A stretch of DNA of 14,098 nucleotides from Caulobacterales bacterium RIFOXYB1_FULL_67_16 (GCA_001796045.1 MGLN01000031.1:11990-26087), one strand, 5' to 3'; counted from the stretch's first letter, positions 1 to 7,809 are shown. The notes: generated by a model not told the origin, from the sequence alone. Made by a program: numbers and translations.

Positions 1-525
1 GGTGTCAACAGCCAGGTCCGTCGCCGTCGCCCCGTCGATGGTGATCGTCAGCGTATCGGTGCTGGCGGTGCCCAGGAGGAAAGAGACGCCGGTGGAGAAG
101 TCGCCTGCGCCGTCGAGCAGAGTGGAGCCGTTGAAGTTGGTCGACGACGCGATGTCGTCGATTTCCTCGATCAGCTGCTGGTACTCCGCATCGATGTTCG
201 CCCGTCCATCGTCATCGACCGAACCCGATTGGGACTGGGCCGTCAGGGCCTTCATCCGCTGCAGGATGTCGCTGATCTGCGACAGGGCGCCGTCGGCCGT
301 CTGAAGCACGGCGGTTCCCTGCTGGGCGTTGATGGCGGCCTGTTCCATCACCACGATGTCCGCGGAGATATTGGTCGAGGTGGCGAGGCCGGCCGCGTCG
401 TCCTTGGCGCTCTGGATGCGTTGTCCGCTGGACAGTTTCGCCAGTGAGGCGGACTGGGCTGCGGAGTTCGCGTTCAGGTAACGCAGGGCGGTGTTGGCGG
501 CGGTATTGGTTGAGATACTGGGCAT
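1..525 (-). CDS. Flagellin, N-terminal part (runs off left edge)
   Basis: This encodes the first 175 residues of a flagellin, the filament subunit exported through the flagellar type III apparatus. Reading down from the ATG at 525-523 gives an open frame to base 1 with no stop, so the gene is cut by the window edge. Residues 31-48 read LSSGQRIQSAKDDAAGLA, the conserved D0/D1 signature of bacterial flagellins, followed by the helical D1 region (AVLQTADGALSQISDIL, about residues 72-88) and NFNGSTLL near residue 135. A GAGGAAAGA purine run sits directly before the ATG and serves as ribosome binding site. The visible part has no cysteine, as expected for an axial protein. It is divergent from flgD, with 192 bp between them. 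Family identity is secure; which flagellin paralog it is cannot be told from half a gene. Confidence 0.93.
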   Translation of the reverse strand, partial: MPSISTNTAANTALRYLNANSAAQSASLAKLSSGQRIQSAKDDAAGLATSTNISADIVVMEQAAINAQQGTAVLQTADGALSQISDILQRMKALTAQSQSGSVDDDGRANIDAEYQQLIEEIDDIASSTNFNGSTLLDGAGDFSTGVSFLLGTASTDTLTITIDGATATDLAVDT

Positions 526-634
526 TCTTTCCTCATTCTCTCCAGACTGAACGCCGTCGGGCGGATGCTCGACGGGAAGGGCGCGGCGCTTTCTGGCCGT
601 GACCTTCGACAGAGAAACGGGGCGGGCGGGCGAA

Positions 635-663
635 ATGGGGCGCTGAAATTTTTCGCGCCCCAT
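635..663. repeat. Perfect 9-bp inverted repeat between flagellin and flgD
   Basis: ATGGGGCGC at 635-643 is matched exactly by GCGCCCCAT at 655-663, with an 11-base AT-rich spacer. Read on the minus strand it lies about 110 bases before the flagellin start and could form a stem-loop in a long flagellin leader. Read as DNA it could be a dimeric protein site. Caulobacter flagellin genes are known to be controlled by FlbD enhancer sites and by FlbT acting on the mRNA leader, but I cannot match this repeat to either. Confidence 0.55.
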
Positions 664-682
664 CTGCGGCGGTCGCCTCGTT

Positions 683-706
683 GAAGCCGGGACATCCACC
701 GGCTTC
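683..706. repeat. Perfect 8-bp inverted repeat just before flgD
   Basis: GAAGCCGG at 683-690 pairs exactly with CCGGCTTC at 699-706 across an 8-base spacer. The right arm ends 11 bases before the flgD ATG, where a Shine-Dalgarno sequence would be expected and none is visible. It could be a hairpin in the flgD leader that affects translation, or a protein binding site shared by the divergent promoters. The arms are seen in the sequence; the role is inferred. Confidence 0.5.
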
Positions 707-717
707 GGCGACCACCC

Positions 718-1380
718 ATGACCTCGGTAAATGTGACGACATCTACGGCGACGGCGGCCACCACCGCCTCGTCTTCATCGACCGACCTGTCCATCGATAT
801 GGACGAGTTCCTGAGCATCCTGGTCACCCAGCTGCAGAACCAGAACCCGCTCGAACCGACAGACGTCACCGAGTTCACCAACCAACTCGTCGGCTATGCG
901 CAACTGGGTCAGCAGACCTCGACCAACGAGACGCTGGAAAGCCTGTCGTCGTCTCTGACCTCCATGCTGACGACCCAGAGCGCCGCCTATGTCGGTCAGA
1001 AGGTCGAGTACGACGGCGCGATGGCTCCGGTTCAGGACGGCTCCGCCAGCTGGACCTACACGCTCGACGGTGAAGCCGCTTCGACCACCCTGGTCGTCAC
1101 CAATCAGGACGGCGACGTCGTCTGGAGCGGCGAGGGCGAAACCGGCGACGGCGAGCACGGCCTGTCCCTGAGCCTGTCTGACATGAGCGGCGTCGCCGAG
1201 GGCGACATCCTGACGCTCACCTCGGTGTCCACCGACGCCGAGAACGCTTCCGTCTCAAACGCCGTCACCGCCTTCGCGACCCTGGACGCCGTCGTCTTCG
1301 AGGACGGCGTGACGACCTACCAGGCCGGAGACGCCGTGATCGATCCCGCCGCCGTCCTCGCCTTCTACGGCCAGGCCTGA
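718..1380 (+). CDS. flgD: Flagellar hook cap protein FlgD
   Basis: FlgD forms the temporary cap under which hook subunits polymerise. The 220-aa product has a Ser/Thr/Ala-rich N-terminus and then the family signature FLSILVTQLQNQNPLEPTD at residues 31-49, followed by FTNQLVGYAQLGQQ. The C-terminal half (from about residue 95, VGQKVEYDG) resembles the FlgD tudor/fibronectin-like region. Its length matches the usual 220-230 aa. The protein has no cysteine. The ATG at 718 follows no recognisable Shine-Dalgarno sequence; an inverted repeat at 683-706 occupies that space. flgE starts 10 bases after the stop, so the two are probably co-transcribed. Confidence 0.93.
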   Translation: MTSVNVTTSTATAATTASSSSTDLSIDMDEFLSILVTQLQNQNPLEPTDVTEFTNQLVGYAQLGQQTSTNETLESLSSSLTSMLTTQSAAYVGQKVEYDGAMAPVQDGSASWTYTLDGEAASTTLVVTNQDGDVVWSGEGETGDGEHGLSLSLSDMSGVAEGDILTLTSVSTDAENASVSNAVTAFATLDAVVFEDGVTTYQAGDAVIDPAAVLAFYGQA

Positions 1381-1390
1381 GGAACATCCC

Positions 1391-2656
1391 ATGAGCCTTT
1401 CCGCCTCCCTTTCTTCGGCCGTCTCGGGTCTGACCGCCCAGAGCGCCGCCTTGTCTGCGATCTCCGAGAACATCGCCAACTCATCCACCACCGGCTACAA
1501 GACGAAGGAGACATCGTTCGAAGCTCTGGTCAGCGCGAGCATGAGTTCCAGCGCCGCCGCCGGCGGCGTGACGACTTCTCTGAGCCGCGCCATGTCGGTG
1601 CAGGGTACGATTTCGACCACGGCGGTGACGACCAATCTGGCGATCAACGGCTCCGGCTATTTTGTCGTCGCCGACAGCACCACCGGCATGACCTCGGATC
1701 TGGCCTATACCCGCAACGGCAGCTTCTCGACCGACGCGTCCGGCTATCTGGTCAACTCCGAGGGCTATTATCTTCAGGGCTATCCCACGGACGAGGACGG
1801 AAACGTCATCGGCGGCGGTGTTTCGGGCCTCGAGACCATCAATCTGTCGAACCTGACCAGTCCGGCCGAGGCCACCACGACAGTCAGTGTTTCGGCGATC
1901 CTTCCCGCCGACGCGGAGGACGGCGACACCTTCACCTCTACGGCCTCGATCGTCGACAGTCTCGGCGCGACCCATATCATCGACCAGACCTGGACCAAGA
2001 CCGACACAAACACCTGGACCCTGACCACCAGCAATCCTTACTCCTCGACCACGGGCGAGACTTCGGGCACGGCCAGCGCGACGACGATCACGATCACCTT
2101 TGATAGCGGCGGCCTTCCCGCCAGCATCACTCCGGACCCGGCGGACGTCACCTTCTCCTTCACCAACGGCGCCGCAGACGCCACGGTGACGATGGACCTA
2201 GGCGAGATCGGTTCGTCCTCGGGCGTTACACAGTCGGACTCCGGCTCCAATGAGCCCAGCATCACGATCAACAGCATCTCCAACGACGGCATCGTCGCGG
2301 GATCGCTGACCAGCGTTACCATCAATGACGGGGGCCAGGTCGAAGCCACCTTCAGCAACGGCCTCACCAAGGTGATCTATCAGGTCCCGGTCGCAACCTT
2401 CGCCAACTCCGAAGGCCTGACGCAGATTTCGGGTACGACGTTCAAGGCGACCAACCTCAGCGGGTCCGCGACCATCAATCTGTCGGGCGTCGGCGCGTCC
2501 GGCAGCATCGTCGCCAGCGCTCTTGAAGGCTCCACCACCGATACGGCGACCGAGTTCAACAAGATGATCGTGGCCCAGCAGGCCTATTCGGCAGCCTCGC
2601 AGGTCGTCAGCAGCGTCAAGGACATGTTCGACACCCTGATCTCCGTGGTGCGCTGA
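1391..2656 (+). CDS. flgE: Flagellar hook protein FlgE
   Basis: FlgE builds the hook, the flexible joint between rod and filament. The 421-aa product has the rod/hook N-terminal helix with the SENIANSSTTGYK motif (residues 25-37) and the FlgE/F/G motif LAINGSGYFVV at 83-93. It ends in the conserved C-terminal helix, with EFNKMIVAQQAYSAASQVV about 36 residues from the end. The middle (about 150-350) is a Ser/Thr-rich beta domain without cysteine. Length is like enteric FlgE (about 400 aa), shorter than I recall for the main Caulobacter hook protein. A GAGGAA purine run at 1379-1384 gives a good ribosome binding site for ATG 1391. The stop TGA shares its A with the next ATG. FlgF/FlgG are excluded by length and by position after flgD. 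Confidence 0.92.
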   Translation: MSLSASLSSAVSGLTAQSAALSAISENIANSSTTGYKTKETSFEALVSASMSSSAAAGGVTTSLSRAMSVQGTISTTAVTTNLAINGSGYFVVADSTTGMTSDLAYTRNGSFSTDASGYLVNSEGYYLQGYPTDEDGNVIGGGVSGLETINLSNLTSPAEATTTVSVSAILPADAEDGDTFTSTASIVDSLGATHIIDQTWTKTDTNTWTLTTSNPYSSTTGETSGTASATTITITFDSGGLPASITPDPADVTFSFTNGAADATVTMDLGEIGSSSGVTQSDSGSNEPSITINSISNDGIVAGSLTSVTINDGGQVEATFSNGLTKVIYQVPVATFANSEGLTQISGTTFKATNLSGSATINLSGVGASGSIVASALEGSTTDTATEFNKMIVAQQAYSAASQVVSSVKDMFDTLISVVR

Positions 2657-2976
2657 TGGATGAGATCGACCGTATCGTGGAGCGCGCGGGTCGTTCGCGC
2701 CGCACCGGTTTTGACCGCCCAATCGTGGAGAGCTACGAGCAGGCGGCGGCGATCGCGCGCGATCTGGCCGCAAAGCTGGCGACCCTGCCCTGGTCCGACA
2801 AGGCTGTGCTGATCAGCGATGTCCGGCTCCTGGAAACGGCCCTGAAGCGGCGGGCTGATACGCTGCGGGCGGGGATGACCGACACCTCGGCCGAGATCGT
2901 GCGGCTGAACCGCGGGACGGGCGCAACCGGCGCCTACGCCGCCGGCGGGCGGCTGGGCGCACGGAGGCGGACATGA
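2656..2976 (+). CDS. Small helical flagellar protein, probable FlgN-like chaperone
   Basis: This 106-aa protein sits between flgE and flgK and is coupled to both: its ATG overlaps the flgE stop by one base (TGATG) and its stop overlaps the flgK start (ATGA). Residues 1 to about 86 look entirely helical, with charged heptad-like spacing (IVESYEQAAAIARDLAAKLA at 23-42). The last 20 residues are Gly/Arg-rich and probably disordered. A small helical protein immediately before flgK fits FlgN, the cytoplasmic chaperone that keeps FlgK and FlgL unfolded for export. I see no strong FlgN sequence signature, so the name rests mainly on position, size and helicity. It could instead be another lineage-specific flagellar assembly factor. 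Confidence 0.6.
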   Translation: MDEIDRIVERAGRSRRTGFDRPIVESYEQAAAIARDLAAKLATLPWSDKAVLISDVRLLETALKRRADTLRAGMTDTSAEIVRLNRGTGATGAYAAGGRLGARRRT

Positions 2977-4667
2977 GCCTGACCGGGGCCCTCGCCAACG
3001 CATCCGCCGCGCTGACGACGTCCCAGTATCAGGTCGCGCTCAGCACGACGAACGTCGCCAACGCCGATACTGACGGCTACACCACCAAGACCTATTCGGC
3101 GACGTCGCAAACCTCGGTTCTGGCGCTCAGCACCGGCGAACTGTCGCGTGTGACCGACGCCTATCTGCAGAAATCCCTGATCGTCAGCAGCGCCTCGGCC
3201 GGCTATGCCGAAACCGTCGACAGCTATATGTCGCGCTACGACACCCTCCTGGGGGACACCTCCAGCGACGGCGACATCGCCAGCCTGACCTCGGCCCTGG
3301 TCACCGACATCACCAGCTTAGCCTCGGGAACGGGCGATACTGACGCGGCCGCCGTGGTCAGCGCCGCGAGCGAACTGGCCGACGGGCTGCGCGCCTTGTC
3401 CTCCGGCATCCAGGACCTGAGAACCGACGCCGACGCCGCCATTGCGACCACGGTCGACGAGATCAATACGCTGCTGCAGGAGATCGACAGTCTGAACGAT
3501 CAGATCGTGGCCGGGCAGGGAGACGTGACTAGTCTACAGGACGCGCGCGACACGGCGCTGCAGTCCCTGTCCGGCCTCATCAGCGTGACCAGCTATACGG
3601 ATTCCTCGGGCCGGCTGAACCTCTATACCGGCGGCCAGATGCTGGTCGGCACGACAGTCAGCACCCTGTCTTTCACGGCTTCTGGCACGGTGTCGGCCGA
3701 CTCGACCTATCCGGACAGCCTGTCGGGGATCTCCATCAACGGGCGGGATGTCACCTCCAGCCTGACCGGCGGCGAACTGGGCGCTCTGATCGCGCTGCGC
3801 GATGAGATACTGCCCGCCGAGCAGGATGCGCTGGACAGCCTAGCGACGACCCTGATCTCGGCGCTCAATACGGCGGCCTCCACCGGCGCCGCGTCCACCC
3901 CCGGCAGCCTGACCTCGACGACCGCCGTGACGGCGAGCACCCCGCTCTCGCTGACCGGCACGCTCGACGTGGTGCAGACGACTACGGCCGGCGTCGCCAC
4001 GGCGATCGATGAGATCGACCTGTCCTCCATCACGACTGTGGGCGAACTGGTCGATGCCCTGAACGGCGTCAGCGGAATCACCGCCAGCATCACCGACGGC
4101 AAGCTGACGATCTCGAGCAGCTCCGGCGGCGTGGTTCTCGACTCCTCGGCCGCCCTGACCGATACGGGAGAAAGCCTGTCGGACTGGATGGGCTTCAACG
4201 ACATCTTCTCAGGCGACAGCGCCGCCAATATTCGCGTCACAGCCGCCTTGGCGGCGGATCCCAGTCTCCTGGCCACGTCCAGCCTCGACACATCGGCCGC
4301 CGTGGGTCAGACCGCCGTCGCCTCGGGCGGGGTTGGCGGGGCCACGGCCTTGCTCGACGCGCTCAATGAAGACCGCGACTTTGGAGCGTCCGGCAACCTG
4401 TCCGCACGCAATCGAAGCCTGGCCGACTATGCGACGGACATTCTGTCCAGCGCGGCGACGACGATCTCGACGGCGTCCAGCACGGCGACCAGCGCCACCG
4501 CGCTGCGCGACGGCTACGCCAATAGCCTGAGCAATGCGACGGGCGTGAACCTGGACGAACAAACCGCCTTGGTCAGCCTGTATCAGCAGCAGTACGAAAT
4601 CTCCGCCCAGCTGATGTCCGCCATCCAGGACATGTACGACGCCCTGATCAGCATGGTGGCGTCGTGA
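2973..4667 (+). CDS. flgK: Hook-associated protein 1, FlgK
   Basis: FlgK is the first junction protein between hook and filament. The 564-aa product starts with the axial-protein helix containing STTNVANADTDGYTTKTYS (about 24-42). A long helical D1-like stretch follows (about 140-200, including ALQSLSGLISV). It ends with LVSLYQQQYEISAQLMSAIQ and DALISMVAS, the typical FlgK C-terminal helix. Length is in the normal 500-600 aa range and there is no cysteine. GGAGG at 2963-2967 is a strong ribosome binding site five bases before ATG 2973. The start overlaps the preceding gene by four bases (ATGA), and the stop overlaps the flgL start. One TTA leucine codon near 3318 is unusual for such GC-rich coding sequence but isolated. 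Confidence 0.92.
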   Translation: MSLTGALANASAALTTSQYQVALSTTNVANADTDGYTTKTYSATSQTSVLALSTGELSRVTDAYLQKSLIVSSASAGYAETVDSYMSRYDTLLGDTSSDGDIASLTSALVTDITSLASGTGDTDAAAVVSAASELADGLRALSSGIQDLRTDADAAIATTVDEINTLLQEIDSLNDQIVAGQGDVTSLQDARDTALQSLSGLISVTSYTDSSGRLNLYTGGQMLVGTTVSTLSFTASGTVSADSTYPDSLSGISINGRDVTSSLTGGELGALIALRDEILPAEQDALDSLATTLISALNTAASTGAASTPGSLTSTTAVTASTPLSLTGTLDVVQTTTAGVATAIDEIDLSSITTVGELVDALNGVSGITASITDGKLTISSSSGGVVLDSSAALTDTGESLSDWMGFNDIFSGDSAANIRVTAALAADPSLLATSSLDTSAAVGQTAVASGGVGGATALLDALNEDRDFGASGNLSARNRSLADYATDILSSAATTISTASSTATSATALRDGYANSLSNATGVNLDEQTALVSLYQQQYEISAQLMSAIQDMYDALISMVAS

Positions 4668-5530
4668 TCGGCCGGGTCTCCACCTTCAGTCAGACGCTCT
4701 ATGTCCTGGACCGGAGTCTGGCGAGTCAGGCCAGGCTGGCCGATGTTCAGGCCCAGACGGCGTCCGGGCTGAAGAGCGACACCTTCGGCGGCTATGGCGC
4801 GGCGACCAGCGCGATCGCTCGCTACGAGGCCGATATTTCGGCGGCGGATGTAGAGGCCGCCAGCGCCGCCAGCGCGCTTAACGTGGTCGAACAGGCCTAT
4901 TCGGCGCTCGGCTCCATTTCGGATCTTGCCGAGACCATCCTGTCGTCCCTCTCGACCTATGGCGAGGACAGCACGACCCTGGCGTCTCTGGCCGACGGCT
5001 GGCTCGACGATCTCGAGAGCCTTCTGAACAGCACCTATGGCGATCAGGCCCTGTTCGCCGGAGACGCCCTCGATGTCGACGCGGTCGACCTCGACGCCTG
5101 GGACGCCGCCGATCCGGACGCCTACTACAAGGGGGCCTCGACGGCGCGCGCCTACACCACGGCGGACGGTCAGGTTCTCTCCCTGTCGGCGACCGCCTCC
5201 GACCCGGCCCTGAGCGCCCTGATCGATACGCTGAAGGGCCTATCGGCGGGAACCACGTCCAGCGAAGATGCTCTGGACGCCGTCCAAGCCGCGGCTTCAG
5301 ACATCGGGGTTCTGCGCGCCTCCCTGTCCTCCAACGCCTCCCGGCTGGAACGGATCTCGGAACAGGCGACGGCCCGCAGCGACTCTCTGACGACCGTCGT
5401 CAGCACGCTGAAGGAAGCCGACCTCGCCGAGGCCTCGGTCCTCGCCACCCAATACGAGACCCTGCTTCAGACCTCCTATTCGACCCTGAACATCCTGATG
5501 TCCGTCAAGCTGTCGGACTATCTGCGATAG
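4664..5530 (+). CDS. flgL: Hook-associated protein 3 / flagellin-like FlgL
   Basis: FlgL is the second hook-filament junction protein and a flagellin homologue. The 288-aa product has flagellin-type terminal helices. The N-terminal one includes QTASGLKSDTFGGYGAA (31-47), the equivalent of the flagellin LSSGxR...D motif. The C-terminal one includes EASVLATQYETLLQTSYSTL, before the final NILMSVKLSDYLR. Length suits FlgL (about 300 aa). It starts with GTG at 4664, overlapping the flgK stop as GTGA, so translation is probably coupled. Residues 134-152 form an Asp ladder with Asp at 134, 137, 139, 142, 144, 147, 150 and 152. No cysteine is present. It is the last gene of the flgD-flgL run. A second flagellin is the alternative reading, but adjacency to flgK favours FlgL. 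Confidence 0.9.
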   Translation: MIGRVSTFSQTLYVLDRSLASQARLADVQAQTASGLKSDTFGGYGAATSAIARYEADISAADVEAASAASALNVVEQAYSALGSISDLAETILSSLSTYGEDSTTLASLADGWLDDLESLLNSTYGDQALFAGDALDVDAVDLDAWDAADPDAYYKGASTARAYTTADGQVLSLSATASDPALSALIDTLKGLSAGTTSSEDALDAVQAAASDIGVLRASLSSNASRLERISEQATARSDSLTTVVSTLKEADLAEASVLATQYETLLQTSYSTLNILMSVKLSDYLR

Positions 5531-5561
5531 AGCGTTGCGCCGTTCTGGCCATGTCTCCGCA

Positions 5562-5580
5562 GCACGAATGCGTGCGTTTT
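5562..5580 (+). terminator. Weak candidate intrinsic terminator after flgL
   Basis: GCACG at 5562-5566 pairs with CGTGC at 5571-5575 around an AATG loop and is followed by GTTTT. It starts 32 bases after the flgL stop, where the flagellar operon should end. The stem is only five base pairs and the T tract short, so efficiency would be low. Confidence 0.35.
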
Positions 5581-5642
5581 GACCGGTGCGGAACATAAAT
5601 TCGCTCTCAGTGACCGGTATTAATGGGTTTGTGAGGCAGTTC

Positions 5643-5675
5643 TGTTTCCGCTTTGAAACAAACGGCCGTTCGAAC
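5643..5675. promoter_or_regulatory. Cluster of palindromes directly upstream of the response regulator gene
   Basis: Three palindromic elements adjoin within 33 bases. TGTTTC (5643-5648) and GAAACA (5655-5660) are inverted arms with a 6-base gap. AACGGCCGTT at 5661-5670 is a perfect 10-bp palindrome. GTTCGAAC at 5668-5675 is an 8-bp palindrome overlapping it. The cluster ends one base before the GAGGG ribosome binding site of the regulator gene, so it lies in the promoter-proximal leader. A dimeric regulator site, possibly for autoregulation, is a reasonable inference. A TATTAAT sequence at 5618-5624 could be a -10 element, but I see no matching -35. Confidence 0.4.
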
Positions 5676-5686
5676 GAGGGTCATTG

Positions 5687-6400
5687 ATGTTGGAAAGCAG
5701 CGCCTCCCGGATCTTGGTCGTGGACGACGACGCGGGGATCCGCGACGTTCTCGGCGACTACCTGTCGCAACACGGTTTCATCGCCTATCAGGCCGGTTCG
5801 GCCAGCGAGATGGACGAGGTCCTGGCGAGCAACCCGGTCGATCTGATCGTCCTGGACATGATGATGCCCGGCGAGGACGGCCTGTCCGTCTGCCGCCGCA
5901 TGTCGGGTAAGGGCGCCCCGATCCTGATGCTCAGCGCCATGAGCGAGGAGACCGACCGGATTGTCGGGCTGGAGCTGGGAGCCGCCGACTATATCGGCAA
6001 GCCCTGCAATCCCCGCGAACTGCTCGCCCGGGTGCGGGCCGTTCTGAGGCGCCAGGAGACGGCGCAGTCGCCGATGTCGGGCACGGTGGTGACCTTCATG
6101 GGCTGGCGCCTGGACCGGGTGCGCCGGGAGATCACCACGCCGAGCGGGCAGGAGGTCGCCCTGTCGCGCAGCGAGTTCGTCATGTTGGAGATGCTGGTCG
6201 AGAACGCCGGCCGGATCGTGCGCCGCGAGCATCTGCTGGCCCATGCCCGCGCCGCTGGCCGAGACGTCAACGAGCGCGCCATGGACGTCCAGATCAGCCG
6301 TCTGCGCCGGAAGCTGAACGAGGACGAGAGCAAGGAGCTGATCGTCACCGTCCGGGGCGAAGGCTATCTGTTCGACGCCGTGGTCGAAAACGAACACTGA
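5687..6400 (+). CDS. OmpR-like two-component response regulator
   Basis: This 237-aa cytoplasmic transcription factor should be activated by phosphotransfer from the kinase encoded next to it. The receiver domain (about 6-120) has the acidic pair D13/D14, phosphoacceptor D57 (in LIVLDMMMPGEDG), switch residue S83 and K105. The stretch GLELGAADYIGKPCNPRELL is strikingly like E. coli OmpR. The C-terminal part (about 135-235) is an OmpR/PhoB winged helix, with LSRSEFVMLEMLVENAGRIV, the recognition-helix segment NERAMDVQISRLRRKL, and VRGEGYLF near the end. I place the start at ATG 5687, six bases after GAGGG (5676-5680), rather than at the TTG at 5684. The kinase gene begins four bases after the stop. 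Targets are unknown; the palindromes just upstream may be its own site. Confidence 0.93.
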   Translation: MLESSASRILVVDDDAGIRDVLGDYLSQHGFIAYQAGSASEMDEVLASNPVDLIVLDMMMPGEDGLSVCRRMSGKGAPILMLSAMSEETDRIVGLELGAADYIGKPCNPRELLARVRAVLRRQETAQSPMSGTVVTFMGWRLDRVRREITTPSGQEVALSRSEFVMLEMLVENAGRIVRREHLLAHARAAGRDVNERAMDVQISRLRRKLNEDESKELIVTVRGEGYLFDAVVENEH

Positions 6401-6404
6401 CCTC

Positions 6405-7793
6405 ATGAGGGACATTCGGCCGCCGACCGTTCTGCTGCAGGTGGCCCTGATCGCCGTGGTGGCGGTCATCGCCACACAGCTGACGACGCTGACGATCGTC
6501 GCTCTGGCGCCGGCGCCTCAGCCGGCCGGCTATACGCTTGCGTCCGCCTCGGCCGCCCTTCGGGGCCAGGCGGCCAAGAGCGAGGACGGACGACCGCTCC
6601 GGCGCGCCGTCGAGGCGGAGCCGCCCTTCCCGCAGGAACGAGATCCCCTGGCCGAAGCCCTGGCGCGGGGCCTCGCTGCTGAAATGGGCCGCGACGGTTC
6701 GGAGGTGCGGGTGCGGATGGACCGCGCCGGTCGCCCCTTGTGGGCGCGGCCGCCCCATCGGCGAGAACCCCAGGGTCAAGGCGGTCCGCAGGGGCCGGGC
6801 GGCTGGATGGGCGGGCTGAGGTTGGGCGTCGTGTCGAACCAGATCGCCTTTCCTCCCTTCCTGGCGACGGTGCGGATGGAAGACGGTCGATGGGCCGTCA
6901 TCAAGCCGCCGCGGGGATGGTTGGCGCCGTGGCAGATGACCTTGCTGCTGAGCATGGTGCTCAGCCTGCTTCTGCTGTCGCCGCTGATCTGGTGGATGTC
7001 GCAGAGGCTGGCGCGGCCCATTCGCCGCTTCTCCCACGCCGCCGATCGTTTAGGCGCGGACCCCGATGCTCCGCCGCTTAAGCCGGAAGGCCCGAACGAG
7101 GTTCGTCTGGCGATTGCGGCGTTCAACGATATGCAGGCCAAGCTGCGCGAGCATATCGAACGGCGCACCCATACGGTGGCGGCGATCGCCCATGACTTGC
7201 GCACGCCGCTGACGCGGCTGCGGTTCCGGATCGAGATGATGCCGCCGGCGCAGCAGAAGCAGGCCATCCGCGACATCGACGAGATGGACCAACTGGTCGC
7301 CCAGGCGATGCAGTTCGTCAAAGGCCAGTTCGACGTCGGCCAGGCCGAGACGTTGGACTTCGGCGACCTGGTGCAGGACATGGTCGAGCGTTACGCCGAC
7401 ACGGGAGCGGACATCGTGGTCGAGGCCGAGCCCGGTCTGGAGGTGCGCGGCGACCCGGGCGTGATCCGCCGCGGTCTGTCGAACCTGATGGACAACGCCA
7501 TCGGCCATGCGGGGTCGGTGTCGGTCCAGGTCGAGGCGGAGGCCGGGCGGGCGGTGGCGCGGATTCAGGATCAGGGGCCGGGCATACCGGAGGATCAGCT
7601 GGAACGGGTGTTCGATCCCTTCTTCCGGCTGGAGGCCTCGCGCAGCCGCAAGACGGGCGGGGCGGGCCTGGGGCTGTCCATCGCGCGGCACGCCGTGCGC
7701 GCCCACGGCGGCGATCTGACCCTGGCCAACGCGCCCGAAGGCGGACTGATCGCCACCCTGTCCCTGCCGTTGATCACGGCCGAAGCCGCCTGA
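6405..7793 (+). CDS. EnvZ-like sensor histidine kinase
   Basis: This is a 462-aa inner-membrane sensor kinase and the likely partner of the OmpR-like regulator four bases upstream. Transmembrane helix 1 spans about residues 8-34. A periplasmic domain of about 140 residues includes a Gly/Pro/Gln-rich patch near 120-135. Transmembrane helix 2 spans about 176-199, then a HAMP linker (RLARPIRRFSHAADRLGAD). The dimerisation domain has phosphoacceptor H263 in AAIAHDLRTPLTRLR, very like the EnvZ H-box. The ATPase domain shows the N box NLMDNAIGHA (N360, N364), G1 DQGPGIP, F box DPFFRLEASR and G2 GAGLGLSIA, so all catalytic motifs are intact. The ligand is unknown. It is a paralog of the minus-strand kinase that follows; their stop codons are 16 bases apart, tail to tail. 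Confidence 0.93.
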   Translation: MRDIRPPTVLLQVALIAVVAVIATQLTTLTIVALAPAPQPAGYTLASASAALRGQAAKSEDGRPLRRAVEAEPPFPQERDPLAEALARGLAAEMGRDGSEVRVRMDRAGRPLWARPPHRREPQGQGGPQGPGGWMGGLRLGVVSNQIAFPPFLATVRMEDGRWAVIKPPRGWLAPWQMTLLLSMVLSLLLLSPLIWWMSQRLARPIRRFSHAADRLGADPDAPPLKPEGPNEVRLAIAAFNDMQAKLREHIERRTHTVAAIAHDLRTPLTRLRFRIEMMPPAQQKQAIRDIDEMDQLVAQAMQFVKGQFDVGQAETLDFGDLVQDMVERYADTGADIVVEAEPGLEVRGDPGVIRRGLSNLMDNAIGHAGSVSVQVEAEAGRAVARIQDQGPGIPEDQLERVFDPFFRLEASRSRKTGGAGLGLSIARHAVRAHGGDLTLANAPEGGLIATLSLPLITAEAA

Positions 7794-7809
7794 GAGCAGG
7801 ACGGGGGCG

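Noticed and set aside
672..689. GG-N10-GC pattern on the minus strand as a sigma-54 promoter for the flagellin
   Set aside because: Flagellin genes in Caulobacter are sigma-54 dependent, but only the GG and GC dinucleotides match; TGGCACG and TTGC are absent, and such matches are frequent in GC-rich DNA.
5618..5624. TATTAAT as half of a CtrA site
   Set aside because: A second TTAA at the required distance is missing.
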